IMG/VR virus record: IMGVR_UViG_3300028192_000012
Coordinates: 1 to 24,630 of that record
Source of the DNA: a virus
Length of the DNA: 24,630 bases
Strand: one strand, 5' to 3'
Part shown: piece by piece, positions 15,298-23,234 of the stretch
Layout of the letters: every line of letters starts with the position of its first letter
How positions within the stretch are numbered: position 1 is the first letter of the stretch
Notes under the pieces: generated by a model
Database searches by the model: none
Told to the model about the DNA's origin: nothing
Seen by the model: the letters and a program-made list of their open reading frames with translations, nothing else
Program-made: the position numbers and the translations under genes

Positions 15298-17823
15298 ATG
15301 ACAACTAATAATCTATCATCAGACGTTTTTAACAAAATAAGATCCAAATTTGGTGACATTCAATTAGGCGATTCTGAAGGGAACGTTACTGCTGATCCAA
15401 GCGGAGCACAATTTTACGATTTTGAGTATACTGAAGATTCAGACACATTTGGCAGAATGAGCATTTCTCTTGCAGATGGTGAAACAATGAAAGTTTTTTA
15501 TAACAGACAGTTAACTGATAAAATTGATGAAACTAGTAAACAAGAATTTTTTAATTTTTTAAAAGAATTAAAAGATCTTGCAGTACAACATCAATTAGGG
15601 TTTGATGTTAGAGATATTACTAAATCAAACCTATCAACACAAGATTTTAAGAATCTTGCTGATACAAACAAAACGGTAAATACTGATGAAATGTCAGAAG
15701 AATTAAACAGAATTACAAAATTAGCAGGTGTTGATGTTAAAGAAAGTTTAACAGGCACAGCAAAAAGATCATACGAAAACTTAGATAAAACAAGATTAGT
15801 AATTAGACACTCAGGCAAAGTAGATGAAGAGGTTCCTGGCTCTAGATCAAGACACATTGAATCATTATACATTGAAAACGAAGATGGTGAAAGATTCAAA
15901 TATCCAATAACTCATTTAGCAGGTGCAAGAGCAATGACAAGACACGTTGCTAACGGTGGAAGACCGCACGATGAATTTGGACAACACATTGTACAAACAT
16001 CAGAAAATATTGCACAATTAAATTCATTTTCTAGATACGTTTCACACAAAGATCAATTAAATGACAATGCTGGTGATATAATTGAACAAACAAAATTAAA
16101 ATTAGAAAATTTAAGAACGTACATGAAAAACTTAAACAAACAATCACACTATGATGAAACTTTTAAAAACTTTAAAACAACAGAAGACCAAGTTTTAGAT
16201 GACGAAACAAAAGATTCTTATAGAGAAAAATTTACAATGAAGCATCTTGACGACAGAGTTGAAAATGCATTACCACTTATACACCGTATTATGAGTGAAT
16301 TTAAACCTGGTGATGATGATAAAGATGCAAAAGTAGAACCACCAGTAGACCATGGAGCAATTGTACAAGGGTGGTTAACTAACCCTGACAAAAGATTAGT
16401 ATTAAGAAAAGACGAAACAGCAGATAAAATGTTATCAGTAACAAAATTTAATAATAAAAACACAATGCTTGGTAGTATCTTATCTGATATTGCCTCAAGA
16501 ATGTTGACTACAGAACCTGAAGATGACAGAGTGGCAAACTTTGCTTCTAGAATTGCAGATGATTTAGAAAAAGAAGGCGAAGCATTTTTTAATCCAGATA
16601 AAGATTATGTAAAAAATAAAAAAATTGCTATTCAATTAGCAAGAAGATATATTGATGATTATAAAAAAATGCAAAACGATCCTGCTTATGCTAGTGAAGT
16701 AAGAAAAGATCCAAACGAAGTTATTCCTAGAAAAGATAGACACGGTAAAACAAAAGAAGATCCATTTGAATCATGGGCAGACCGAGTTACTGAAGGAACA
16801 TGGTCACTACCTGATGATCCAAAAAATTATAACGAACTTAAAGGAATTATGTCACAACATTTCGATGTTGGTACTGATGCTGTTAATGCCACTACATGGT
16901 TAAGCAAATTTGGATTTGGTGATGATAGTTTATATGATACATTAGGATCATTATATGATAAAGATGGTGAAAAAGCAGACGCTAGACCAGTTATAAAAGA
17001 TTATGTAACAACAATGCTAGTACCTACAGGTCATTATGACGACTCACTAACTCCTGAAATGAAAGCAGGATTAATGACAGCAGTTTCAGTATATAAAGAT
17101 GAACTAGCAACTGCAGAATCACAACCTGATGCAGGTTCTGAAAGAGCGGATGCGGCACAAGGTATGTGGGCATCAAGTAAAGAAATACAATCAAAATTTA
17201 AAACTTGGCAAGACTTTATGAACTCGGAAGAATTTGATGATTATTTACAAGACGATACTAACCAATTAGAAGGTTTAACTTTTGAAGACATCAAACCTTA
17301 TGTATCAATGTACAAAGGTGATGATGGCAAAGTAGTACACGACGTATTAGATAAAGGTGGTAAGTCTGCATACAAAACAAATAATGCCAAAGATGCAATG
17401 AATTATTTGTCAAAAAACTTTGGCAAACTTCGAGGACAAGCACCTAAGGTTAAAGATTTTATAAAATCTGAAGATACCAAAGATGCCACAAAAGGCAAAT
17501 ATTCAGATAAGGAAATTAAACAAGCAAAAGGTATTGCTTTTGATAAACGATACAAAGGTGGCAACTACACTGGAGCACATAATACTATTAACAAACTTAA
17601 AAAAGGATTATCAGATCACCCAGATGTTGCTGATGCATTAAAAAGAGCAAACGAAAATATTACAGAACCATTAAAAGAATCAAGAACTAAAATAGTAGAA
17701 GCAATTAAAAATAAAGCAGATACAGGATTTAATATCGCTGGAATAGAAGGCGAGGACGACAGAGTAACAGGCGATGCAGGTCTTCAAATTGCTAGACTAA
17801 AATACCTTTCTACATATCAATAA
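15298..17823 (+). CDS. large marine-phage virion-type protein of unknown function
   Basis: 841 residues, very rich in Asp, Lys and Asn, no Trp-rich or membrane segments. Three blocks resemble proteins I remember from marine T4-like phages: SGAQFYDFEYTED with a following acidic strand (35-60) and DVRDITKSNLS (103-113); the block LVIRHSGKVDEE...SRSRHIESLYIEN (167-194) with GARAMTRHVANGG (209-221); and a C-terminal FESWADRVTEGTWSLPDDP block with DATNATTWL-like and GDDSLYDTL sequence (about 498-550). A short MSEELNRITKLAGVDVKES (132-150) shares KLAGV with the 10977 protein. A late element precedes it, so it is expressed with structural genes. Function is unknown; an internal or tail-associated virion protein fits best. 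Long charged linkers suggest much of it is flexible. Confidence 0.65.
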   Translation: MTTNNLSSDVFNKIRSKFGDIQLGDSEGNVTADPSGAQFYDFEYTEDSDTFGRMSISLADGETMKVFYNRQLTDKIDETSKQEFFNFLKELKDLAVQHQLGFDVRDITKSNLSTQDFKNLADTNKTVNTDEMSEELNRITKLAGVDVKESLTGTAKRSYENLDKTRLVIRHSGKVDEEVPGSRSRHIESLYIENEDGERFKYPITHLAGARAMTRHVANGGRPHDEFGQHIVQTSENIAQLNSFSRYVSHKDQLNDNAGDIIEQTKLKLENLRTYMKNLNKQSHYDETFKNFKTTEDQVLDDETKDSYREKFTMKHLDDRVENALPLIHRIMSEFKPGDDDKDAKVEPPVDHGAIVQGWLTNPDKRLVLRKDETADKMLSVTKFNNKNTMLGSILSDIASRMLTTEPEDDRVANFASRIADDLEKEGEAFFNPDKDYVKNKKIAIQLARRYIDDYKKMQNDPAYASEVRKDPNEVIPRKDRHGKTKEDPFESWADRVTEGTWSLPDDPKNYNELKGIMSQHFDVGTDAVNATTWLSKFGFGDDSLYDTLGSLYDKDGEKADARPVIKDYVTTMLVPTGHYDDSLTPEMKAGLMTAVSVYKDELATAESQPDAGSERADAAQGMWASSKEIQSKFKTWQDFMNSEEFDDYLQDDTNQLEGLTFEDIKPYVSMYKGDDGKVVHDVLDKGGKSAYKTNNAKDAMNYLSKNFGKLRGQAPKVKDFIKSEDTKDATKGKYSDKEIKQAKGIAFDKRYKGGNYTGAHNTINKLKKGLSDHPDVADALKRANENITEPLKESRTKIVEAIKNKADTGFNIAGIEGEDDRVTGDAGLQIARLKYLSTYQ

Positions 17824-17853
17824 AAACTAGCATATAAGTTTACCAATTATTCA

Positions 17854-17861
17854 TTTAAATA
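17854..17861 (+). promoter_or_regulatory. T4-type late promoter element (TTTAAATA)
   Basis: TTTAAATA ends 5 bases before the ATG at 17867, with no Shine-Dalgarno sequence. Confidence 0.65.
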
Positions 17862-17866
17862 TTAGT

Positions 17867-18151
17867 ATGAAATGGTTAATCGTAGCACTTCTTTTACTTC
17901 CTACTGGTGAGTTAAACATGATTCATAATCAAGAAATTTCATTTTCTGATAAAAAATCTTGCATAAATTATGTTCTCACAAACGGCGAACAACTTCAACA
18001 CGGAATTAACATATATCTAGATTCTTTATTTGATAATAACCACGAAATTAAAATAAGTGGAATTTCCTGCCTAGACGAAGAAACATATAATTCAGGAAAA
18101 GACTACGATAAAGAAAAAGCACAGATGGACAAACTTAAATCTGTTGAATAA
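17867..18151 (+). CDS. small protein with an N-terminal hydrophobic signal/anchor segment
   Basis: 94 residues. It begins MKWLIVALLLLPTG: one Lys followed by a hydrophobic run of about 11 residues, consistent with a short signal peptide or membrane anchor. The mature part has two Cys (about residues 32 and 65) that could form a disulfide in the periplasm, and a polar, Lys/Asp-rich tail. I do not recognise a family, but short exported proteins of this layout are common in marine T4-like phages. The late element gives it the same timing as virion genes. A role at the host envelope is possible but not shown. Confidence 0.6.
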   Translation: MKWLIVALLLLPTGELNMIHNQEISFSDKKSCINYVLTNGEQLQHGINIYLDSLFDNNHEIKISGISCLDEETYNSGKDYDKEKAQMDKLKSVE

Positions 18152-18187
18152 TACCAATTAAACCTCCAAATTAACCAATAATAGTAG

Positions 18188-18216
18188 TAGACATTTAATA
18201 AATATAGTAGTATATT
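18188..18216 (+). promoter_or_regulatory. sigma70-like promoter for gp32
   Basis: TAGACA (18188-18193) and TATATT (18211-18216) are separated by exactly 17 bases; each matches the -35 or -10 consensus at 5 of 6 positions. The predicted start near 18223 leaves a leader of about 60 bases. The 18152-18284 gap holds this promoter, an AATAAATA late-like element (18197-18204) in its spacer, and the gp32 ribosome site. Confidence 0.55.
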
Positions 18217-18269
18217 ATGTGTAATGCTTAATATACATTTAGGCAAAAACAAACATAGGCACACAACAC

Positions 18270-18276
18270 AAGGAGG
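18270..18276 (+). promoter_or_regulatory. strong Shine-Dalgarno sequence for gp32
   Basis: AAGGAGG lies 8 bases before the ATG at 18285, the best ribosome site in the window. Confidence 0.85.
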
Positions 18277-18284
18277 CTTACATT

Positions 18285-19253
18285 ATGGCTACATTGGCTG
18301 AAATAAGAGCGAAGTTAAAAACTCAAGAGGTGAATCGCTCCACTTCTTCATTAGGTGGCGACAACGCCATTTACCCACACTGGAATATAAACGAAGGACA
18401 AGAAGCAGTTCTTAGATTCTTGCCAGATAGAGATACTAACAATACTTTTTTCTGGGCAGAAAGAAACATGATCAAACTACCTTTTGCAGGTATTAAAGGT
18501 CAAACTGATTCTCGGCCGATACAAGTACAAGTACCGTGTATGGAAATGTACGGAAAAACTTGTCCAGTACTAACGGAAGTTAGACCATGGTTTAAAGATA
18601 AAAGCATGGAAGACATGGGTAGAAAATATTGGAAAAAGAAAAGTTATATTTTCCAAGGTTTTGTTGTTACTAACCCGTTAAACGAAGACTCAACTCCAGA
18701 AAACCCAATTAGAAGATTTATTATTGGTCCACAAATCTTTAATATAATTAGATCGGCATTACTTGATCCAGAAATGGAAGAGTTACCAACTGATTCAGTT
18801 AAAGGTGTAGACTTTAGAGTAACTAAAACTTCTAAAGGCGGTTATGCTGACTATTCAACATCTAAATGGTCGAGAAGAGAACGTGCTCTAGACGAAACTG
18901 AAAGAGCGTCAATCGACAAACATGGTTTACATAATTTAACAGATTATAGACCAAAAGAACCATCTGAAGCAGAAGTAAAAATAATCAAAGAATTATTTGA
19001 AAAATCTGTTGATGGTGAAGCATATGATCTTGAAAAGTATGGACAGTATTATAGACCTGCAGGAACATCTGCACCTAAAATATCAACTCCAACAGCAAGT
19101 AAACCTGCTCCAGTTGAAAAAACAGCAGATCCAGTAAACTCTGATGTTAAAATTGGAAAACCGGCAACAACACCAGCACCAGCAACAAATGGTGATAGTG
19201 CTAAAAGAGCCGAAGATATATTGAAGTTGATTCGTTCAAGACAATCTCAATAA
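18285..19253 (+). CDS. gp32: gp32 single-stranded DNA-binding protein
   Basis: 322 residues, close to T4 gp32 (301). Coats ssDNA in replication, recombination and repair and works with UvsX and UvsY. The N-terminal basic segment with LAEIRAKLKTQE is followed by YPHWNINEGQEAVLRFLPD (30-48), PFAGIKGQTDSRPIQVQVPC (66-85) and CPVL (93-96), then YIFQGFVVTNPL (121-132) and a FIIGPQIFNII segment, the OB-fold core of gp32. Only two cysteines (85, 93) occur in the region where T4 gp32 has its zinc site, so a full HC3 site is not obvious. The C-terminus is a Pro/Ala/Thr linker ending in a helix KRAEDILKLIRSRQ rather than the strongly acidic tail of T4. Strong promoter and ribosome site suit its high level. 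Confidence 0.9.
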   Translation: MATLAEIRAKLKTQEVNRSTSSLGGDNAIYPHWNINEGQEAVLRFLPDRDTNNTFFWAERNMIKLPFAGIKGQTDSRPIQVQVPCMEMYGKTCPVLTEVRPWFKDKSMEDMGRKYWKKKSYIFQGFVVTNPLNEDSTPENPIRRFIIGPQIFNIIRSALLDPEMEELPTDSVKGVDFRVTKTSKGGYADYSTSKWSRRERALDETERASIDKHGLHNLTDYRPKEPSEAEVKIIKELFEKSVDGEAYDLEKYGQYYRPAGTSAPKISTPTASKPAPVEKTADPVNSDVKIGKPATTPAPATNGDSAKRAEDILKLIRSRQSQ

Positions 19254-19263
19254 TTTAACTTAC

Positions 19264-19298
19264 CAAGACCTTGATTACTATTGACGATCAGGGTCTTG
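19264..19298 (+). terminator. hairpin between gp32 and uvsX
   Basis: CAAGACCTTGAT (19264-19275) pairs with ATCAGGGTCTTG (19287-19298) over 12 bases with a single G-T wobble and an 11-base loop, starting 11 bases after the gp32 stop. No T run follows, so termination may be weak. It could instead protect the gp32 mRNA 3' end or regulate uvsX. Confidence 0.6.
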
Positions 19299-19309
19299 TA
19301 TGCTAAAAT
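19281..19309 (+). promoter_or_regulatory. sigma70-like promoter for uvsX, extended -10, no leader
   Basis: TTGACG (19281-19286), 17 bases, TAAAAT (19304-19309) preceded by TGC, an extended -10. The distance from the -10 to the ATG at 19316 is 6 bases, so transcription should start on or next to the start codon. The -35 lies in the loop, and the spacer in the right arm, of the hairpin at 19264-19298. Confidence 0.65.
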
Positions 19310-19315
19310 AGAATT

Positions 19316-20383
19316 ATGGTTAAACCTTTTGACGTAACAAAATTTAGAAAAAGCATTACAAAGTCTATACAAGGACTTGGTGTAGGATTTAGTGATCCTA
19401 CAGACTGGATAAGCACAGGAAATTATGCATTAAATTATTTAATAAGTGGAGACTTTAATAAAGGTATTCCACTAGGCAAAGTAACAGTACTTGCTGGAGA
19501 ACCAGCGTCGGGTAAATCTTATATTGCATCAGGTAACATTGTTAAAGAAGCACAAAAACAAAATATATTCGTTATACTAATTGATTCAGAAAATGCCTTA
19601 GATGAAAAATGGCTACAAGCACTTGGCGTTGATACTAGCAAAGAAAAACTTTTAAAATTAAGTTTATCTTTAGTTGATGATGTAGCAAAAACTATATCAG
19701 ACTTCATGAAACTATACAGAGAAGAAAATAAAGATGACAAAGAAAATGCACCCAAAGTATTAATTGTTGTTGACAGTTTAGGTATGTTACTAACTCCAAC
19801 TGACGTAGATCAATTTGAAAGAGGTGAAATGAAAGGTGATTTAGGACGAAAAGCAAAGTCTTTAACAGCACTAGTTCGTAATTGCGTTAATATGTTTGGC
19901 TCATGGAACGTAGGACTTGTAGCAACTAATCACACTTATGCATCACAAGATATGTTTAATCCTGATGATAAAATATCGGGCGGACAAGGATTTGTATATG
20001 CATCATCTATTGTAATAGCAATGAAAAAATTAAAACTTAAAGAAGACGAAAAAGGAAACAAAATTACTGAAGTACGTGGCATTAGGGCGGCTTGTAAAGT
20101 TATGAAAACACGTTTTTCAAAGCCGTTTGAATCAGTACAAGTAAAAATCCCTTATGAAACAGGTATGGATCCATTCAGTGGATTAGTAGAATTATTTGAA
20201 AAAAAAGGAATTTTAGTACAATCTGGTAATAGACTCAAGTATGTTAACTCTGCAGGAAAAGAACATTTAGACTTCAGAAAATCTTGGATCGGAGATAAAT
20301 TAATTATGTTGATGGATGATTTTGATAAATTATCTACAACAACCGAACCCAAGGAAGAATTAAATGGCCGAGATGACACATGA
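19316..20383 (+). CDS. uvsX: UvsX, RecA-like recombinase
   Basis: 355 residues against 391 in T4. Forms filaments on ssDNA and carries out strand exchange for recombination-dependent replication. Walker A GEPASGKS (61-68), a DSENALD segment with the likely catalytic Glu92, Walker B VLIVVDSLG (148-156), and the L1/L2 region with MFGSWNVGLVATNHTY and ISGGQGFVYASS follow the phage RecA family. No catalytic residue appears to be missing. Shorter than T4 UvsX by about 35 residues, mainly at the C-terminus. Its 3' end overlaps the next gene by 20 bases. The likely start at 19316 has no Shine-Dalgarno sequence and a promoter that would give a leaderless message. Confidence 0.95.
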   Translation: MVKPFDVTKFRKSITKSIQGLGVGFSDPTDWISTGNYALNYLISGDFNKGIPLGKVTVLAGEPASGKSYIASGNIVKEAQKQNIFVILIDSENALDEKWLQALGVDTSKEKLLKLSLSLVDDVAKTISDFMKLYREENKDDKENAPKVLIVVDSLGMLLTPTDVDQFERGEMKGDLGRKAKSLTALVRNCVNMFGSWNVGLVATNHTYASQDMFNPDDKISGGQGFVYASSIVIAMKKLKLKEDEKGNKITEVRGIRAACKVMKTRFSKPFESVQVKIPYETGMDPFSGLVELFEKKGILVQSGNRLKYVNSAGKEHLDFRKSWIGDKLIMLMDDFDKLSTTTEPKEELNGRDDT

Positions 20384-20612
20384 AGACATTGAACGTATTT
20401 GGAATTCGTTCTCTCATTATGTACCAGATAGACAAAAATCAGATGCCGCAGTTGAATTTGTTAATACATTAAAAGATATGAGTATTGATGAAACACAAAT
20501 AAAGGCATCATCTGAGTACGATCCGAAGTTAGAAGAAGCAATAGGTACTGTTTTTGAAGACGAGGGCGAGAGCGATTACGATTATGGCAATGATGACGAA
20601 CTGGTATACTAA
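20364..20612 (+). CDS. small acidic protein between uvsX and uvsY
   Basis: 82 residues, starting MAEMTHEDIERIWNSF and ending in a strongly acidic tail (DEGESDYDYGNDDELVY). AAGGAA at 20351-20356 sits 7 bases before the ATG. It overlaps the uvsX end by 20 bases and the start of uvsY by about 20 bases, so it is translated as part of the recombination operon. I recall a small acidic protein in this position in marine T4-like phages, without a known function. The acidic tail could mimic DNA or bind gp32/UvsX, which is speculation. Confidence 0.7.
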   Translation: MAEMTHEDIERIWNSFSHYVPDRQKSDAAVEFVNTLKDMSIDETQIKASSEYDPKLEEAIGTVFEDEGESDYDYGNDDELVY

Positions 20613-21054
20613 AGTAAGCAAAGACATTTCACTCATTCCGGAGTGTATTAAGTATTTCGAAACCGAATACCAACAAGCAAAAAAAGAATGCTCAATATGG
20701 GGTAATTTAGAAAAAGCCTCTGCTTCAATGCCCGGCGTTGTTGAGCATAGATTTAACCAATTACAAGAAATTGAAGCAATCCTAGAGTATCTTAATATCG
20801 AAAAACGTAGATTAAGATCTAAAACATTTCGAAATTTTTTGGAAAGTTACAATAGAGCATTAACATCACGTGATGCTGACAAGTATGTTGATGGGGAAGC
20901 CGATGTTGTAGATTTAGAAAAAATAATAAACGAATTTGCACTTATAAGAAACCAATGGTTAGGCATTACCAAAGGACTAGACCAAAAACAATGGCAAATT
21001 ACAAACATTGTTAAATTGCGTGTAGCAGGGATGGAAGATGCCAACATCAAATAA
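20593..21054 (+). CDS. uvsY: UvsY recombination mediator
   Basis: 153 residues from the ATG at 20593 (MTNWYTKVSKD). Loads UvsX onto gp32-covered ssDNA. Lacks enzyme motifs and is mainly helical with Trp at the start and in the middle, as in T4 UvsY (137 residues). Landmarks include KRRLRSKTFRNFLESYNRAL followed by SRDADKYVDGEADVV (near 95-110) and a C-terminal QWQITNIVKLRVAGMED helix, which parallels the FAIKHIQDMRAFEAGK end of T4 UvsY. Other in-frame ATGs at 20554, 20584 and 20590 are possible; 20593 gives the shortest overlap (20 bases). The position after uvsX supports the call. The stop overlaps the next start by 17 bases. Confidence 0.8.
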   Translation: MTNWYTKVSKDISLIPECIKYFETEYQQAKKECSIWGNLEKASASMPGVVEHRFNQLQEIEAILEYLNIEKRRLRSKTFRNFLESYNRALTSRDADKYVDGEADVVDLEKIINEFALIRNQWLGITKGLDQKQWQITNIVKLRVAGMEDANIK

Positions 21055-21661
21055 AATAATCCTTACAGACGTAGACGGTGTATTACTAGAATGGGAAAAC
21101 CATTTTACTAAATGGATGTTACAGCGAACACTCTTTGATGAAAAAGGAAGTAGAGTTTACCCATATAGATTGTTAGAAGATAAAGAAAACACTTACGAAA
21201 TGGCAGAACGTTTTGGTGTTACTAAACTAGAAATTAGAAAAGAAATTAGAGAGTTTAACAAAAGTGCTTGGATGGGAACACAATCCCCAATGCCAGATTC
21301 ACAAACTTGGATTAAACTACTACACGCAGAAGGTTGGACTTTTATACCAATTACATCACAAACTTCAGATATTCCTGCACAAGAATTACGTAAAAAACGA
21401 CTAGAAGAATTATTTGGTGAAAATATTTTCTACAACTTTCATATACTTGAAACAGGATCGGATAAAGATTCGGCATTTGCAGAATTTCACAACACAGGAT
21501 TATGGTGGGTTGAAGACAAATGGACAAATGCGTTAGCAGGTTTAAAATTTGGATTAAATGTATTATTATACGATCGTCCTTACAACAGAGATTGCAATCA
21601 CCCCGAAATTACCAGAGTAAATAATTGGCAAGAGGTTCATAAGATTGTAAGCAAAAAATGA
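21038..21661 (+). CDS. HAD-superfamily phosphatase-like protein
   Basis: 207 residues. HAD motifs in order: ILTDVDGVL (8-16, nucleophile Asp11 and acid/base Asp13), IPITSQTSD (104-111, motif II Ser/Thr), a Lys in GSDKDSAF (Lys143, motif III), and WWVEDKWTNALAG (156-168, Glu159/Asp160, motif IV). All four active-site elements are present, so it is likely an active phosphohydrolase. The compact cap and phage setting suggest a nucleotidase, but a sugar phosphatase would fit the glycosyltransferase next door equally well. It overlaps uvsY by 17 bases and the next gene by 4 (ATGA), so it is translationally coupled to both. Confidence 0.75.
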   Translation: MPTSNKIILTDVDGVLLEWENHFTKWMLQRTLFDEKGSRVYPYRLLEDKENTYEMAERFGVTKLEIRKEIREFNKSAWMGTQSPMPDSQTWIKLLHAEGWTFIPITSQTSDIPAQELRKKRLEELFGENIFYNFHILETGSDKDSAFAEFHNTGLWWVEDKWTNALAGLKFGLNVLLYDRPYNRDCNHPEITRVNNWQEVHKIVSKK

Positions 21662-22473
21662 CATTTAAAGTTTTTATAGGCTGGGATAGTACAGAAGATA
21701 TTGCATATCAGGTTGCTCGACATTCAATTTTAAAAAGAACAAAATCTGATGTCGATGTTAAACCGATTAAGCAACATGAGTTACGATCAGCAGGAATTTA
21801 TGCTCGTCCTCGCGATAAAAAAGCATCAACAGAATTTAGTCTTACACGTTTCGCAGTTCCAACTTTATGTGATTATAAGGGTTGGGCAATTTTTTCAGAT
21901 TGTGATTTTTTATGGTTATGTGATATTGAGGAAGTTTTTAATATGGCTGACGACAAGTATGCTGTAATGTGTGTTCATCATGATTATAAACCAAAAGAAG
22001 AAGTTAAGATGGACGGTAAACAACAATTTATATATCCACGAAAAAACTGGAGTTCAATGGTTTTATGGAATTGTGAACACCCACAAAATAAATTACTTAC
22101 AAAAGATGCAGTAAATCATCAAACACCGGGTTGGCTACATCGGTTTGAATGGCTTAAAGATTCAGAAATTGGAGAAATACCTTATCAATACAATTACTTA
22201 GAAGGATGGTATAATACAAATGATGCAAAAGTTGTTCATTTTACACGTGGAGGACCATGGCATGAAGGATATGAAACTCCCGATGACATGAATATTACAT
22301 CATGGAACGATGTTGAGTATGGAAAAGAATGGCGAGAAGAAGAAAAAGACTTTTTAAAAACTCAATTATCAAGTTGGAATTACAAATCTATTCGTCTTAG
22401 ACTACCAGTATCAAAGGGGGGAGAGCATAAAGAGTATGATGATAATCACAAATATTTTTGGAAGAATAGATGA
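21658..22473 (+). CDS. glycosyltransferase, GT8-like
   Basis: 271 residues. An N-terminal VFIGWDSTED (5-14) nucleotide-sugar strand, TEFSLTRFAVPTL (58-70) and FSDCDFLW (79-86) with a DxD metal motif (Asp81, Asp83) fit glycosyltransferases of the GT8-like fold. Later VVHFTRGGPWHEGY (about 217-230) resembles the HxxGxxKPW motif of the same group, with the second conserved metal His. Probably adds a hexose to a lipopolysaccharide, DNA or protein acceptor; the acceptor cannot be read from sequence. ATGA overlaps with both neighbours tie it to the HAD-like and oxygenase genes. Confidence 0.75.
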   Translation: MTFKVFIGWDSTEDIAYQVARHSILKRTKSDVDVKPIKQHELRSAGIYARPRDKKASTEFSLTRFAVPTLCDYKGWAIFSDCDFLWLCDIEEVFNMADDKYAVMCVHHDYKPKEEVKMDGKQQFIYPRKNWSSMVLWNCEHPQNKLLTKDAVNHQTPGWLHRFEWLKDSEIGEIPYQYNYLEGWYNTNDAKVVHFTRGGPWHEGYETPDDMNITSWNDVEYGKEWREEEKDFLKTQLSSWNYKSIRLRLPVSKGGEHKEYDDNHKYFWKNR

Positions 22474-23234
22474 GTTATTCTGTTTTACAAAATTATAAAC
22501 AAAATGAACATTTTTTTGAACAACCTTATCCACATATAATAATTCCTAAATGTTTACCACACGAAACTTACGAACTTTTATACGAAAGTTTTCCTGTAGA
22601 AATTGTTAAAAAAAATTTTCAACTAGTTGAAGAACATACATATAGAGGATTAGCAAATGACTTTATTAGATCTAATAGAGTAAATGTACATAATCGATGG
22701 AAAGATTTTTTCGAATTTCACACATCTCGTGAATTTTATAACCAAGTTTTAAATATTTTTGAACCATATATTAAAAATTATAGTTGGGTTAAAGAACAAC
22801 CTGTAAAAGTTCGACATAGTCCTGGTGAAACTAAAATAGTCACCGACACACAATTTGTAATACACAAACCAACAAAAATTACAACAAGAACAGACCATAT
22901 TGATAACCCTGCTGAATTATATGCAGGATTACTTTATTTTAGACAACGAGGAGATATTAGCACAGGTGGAGATTTTGTAATATACGAAACAAAAGAAGTT
23001 AACGAAGTGTATGCAAATACTGGACGAGAAGTTCCTAAAGATGTTGAGAAAAAAGAAAGTAAAGTTATAAAATATAAAGATAATGCATTTATTATGTTCT
23101 TAAACTCAAATAAAGCAGTACATGGTGTGACACCACGAGTAAATGCTATGCATGACAGGTTGAGCATTAATATAATTGCTGAAGTAGACAAAAAGGTGAA
23201 TCCACTATTTAAATTAAGCGATATCGCTCAATAA
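22470..23234 (+). CDS. 2-oxoglutarate/Fe(II)-dependent oxygenase-like protein
   Basis: 254 residues. N-terminal YPHIIIPKCLPHETYELLYESFP is typical of phage 2OG-Fe(II) enzymes. The iron site is TDHIDNPAEL with His143 and Asp145, the distal His is AVHGVTPR (His218), and Arg230 in DRLSINII is a good 2-oxoglutarate anchor. A jelly-roll pattern of strands (GLLYFRQ, GGDFVIYE, NAFIMFLNS) lies between. All iron ligands are present. Substrate unknown; hydroxylation of a lipid-linked or sugar substrate would fit its neighbours, and DNA/protein modification is the alternative. Start overlaps the glycosyltransferase stop (ATGA). The 3' end overlaps the convergent gene by 21 bases. Confidence 0.75.
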   Translation: MSYSVLQNYKQNEHFFEQPYPHIIIPKCLPHETYELLYESFPVEIVKKNFQLVEEHTYRGLANDFIRSNRVNVHNRWKDFFEFHTSREFYNQVLNIFEPYIKNYSWVKEQPVKVRHSPGETKIVTDTQFVIHKPTKITTRTDHIDNPAELYAGLLYFRQRGDISTGGDFVIYETKEVNEVYANTGREVPKDVEKKESKVIKYKDNAFIMFLNSNKAVHGVTPRVNAMHDRLSINIIAEVDKKVNPLFKLSDIAQ

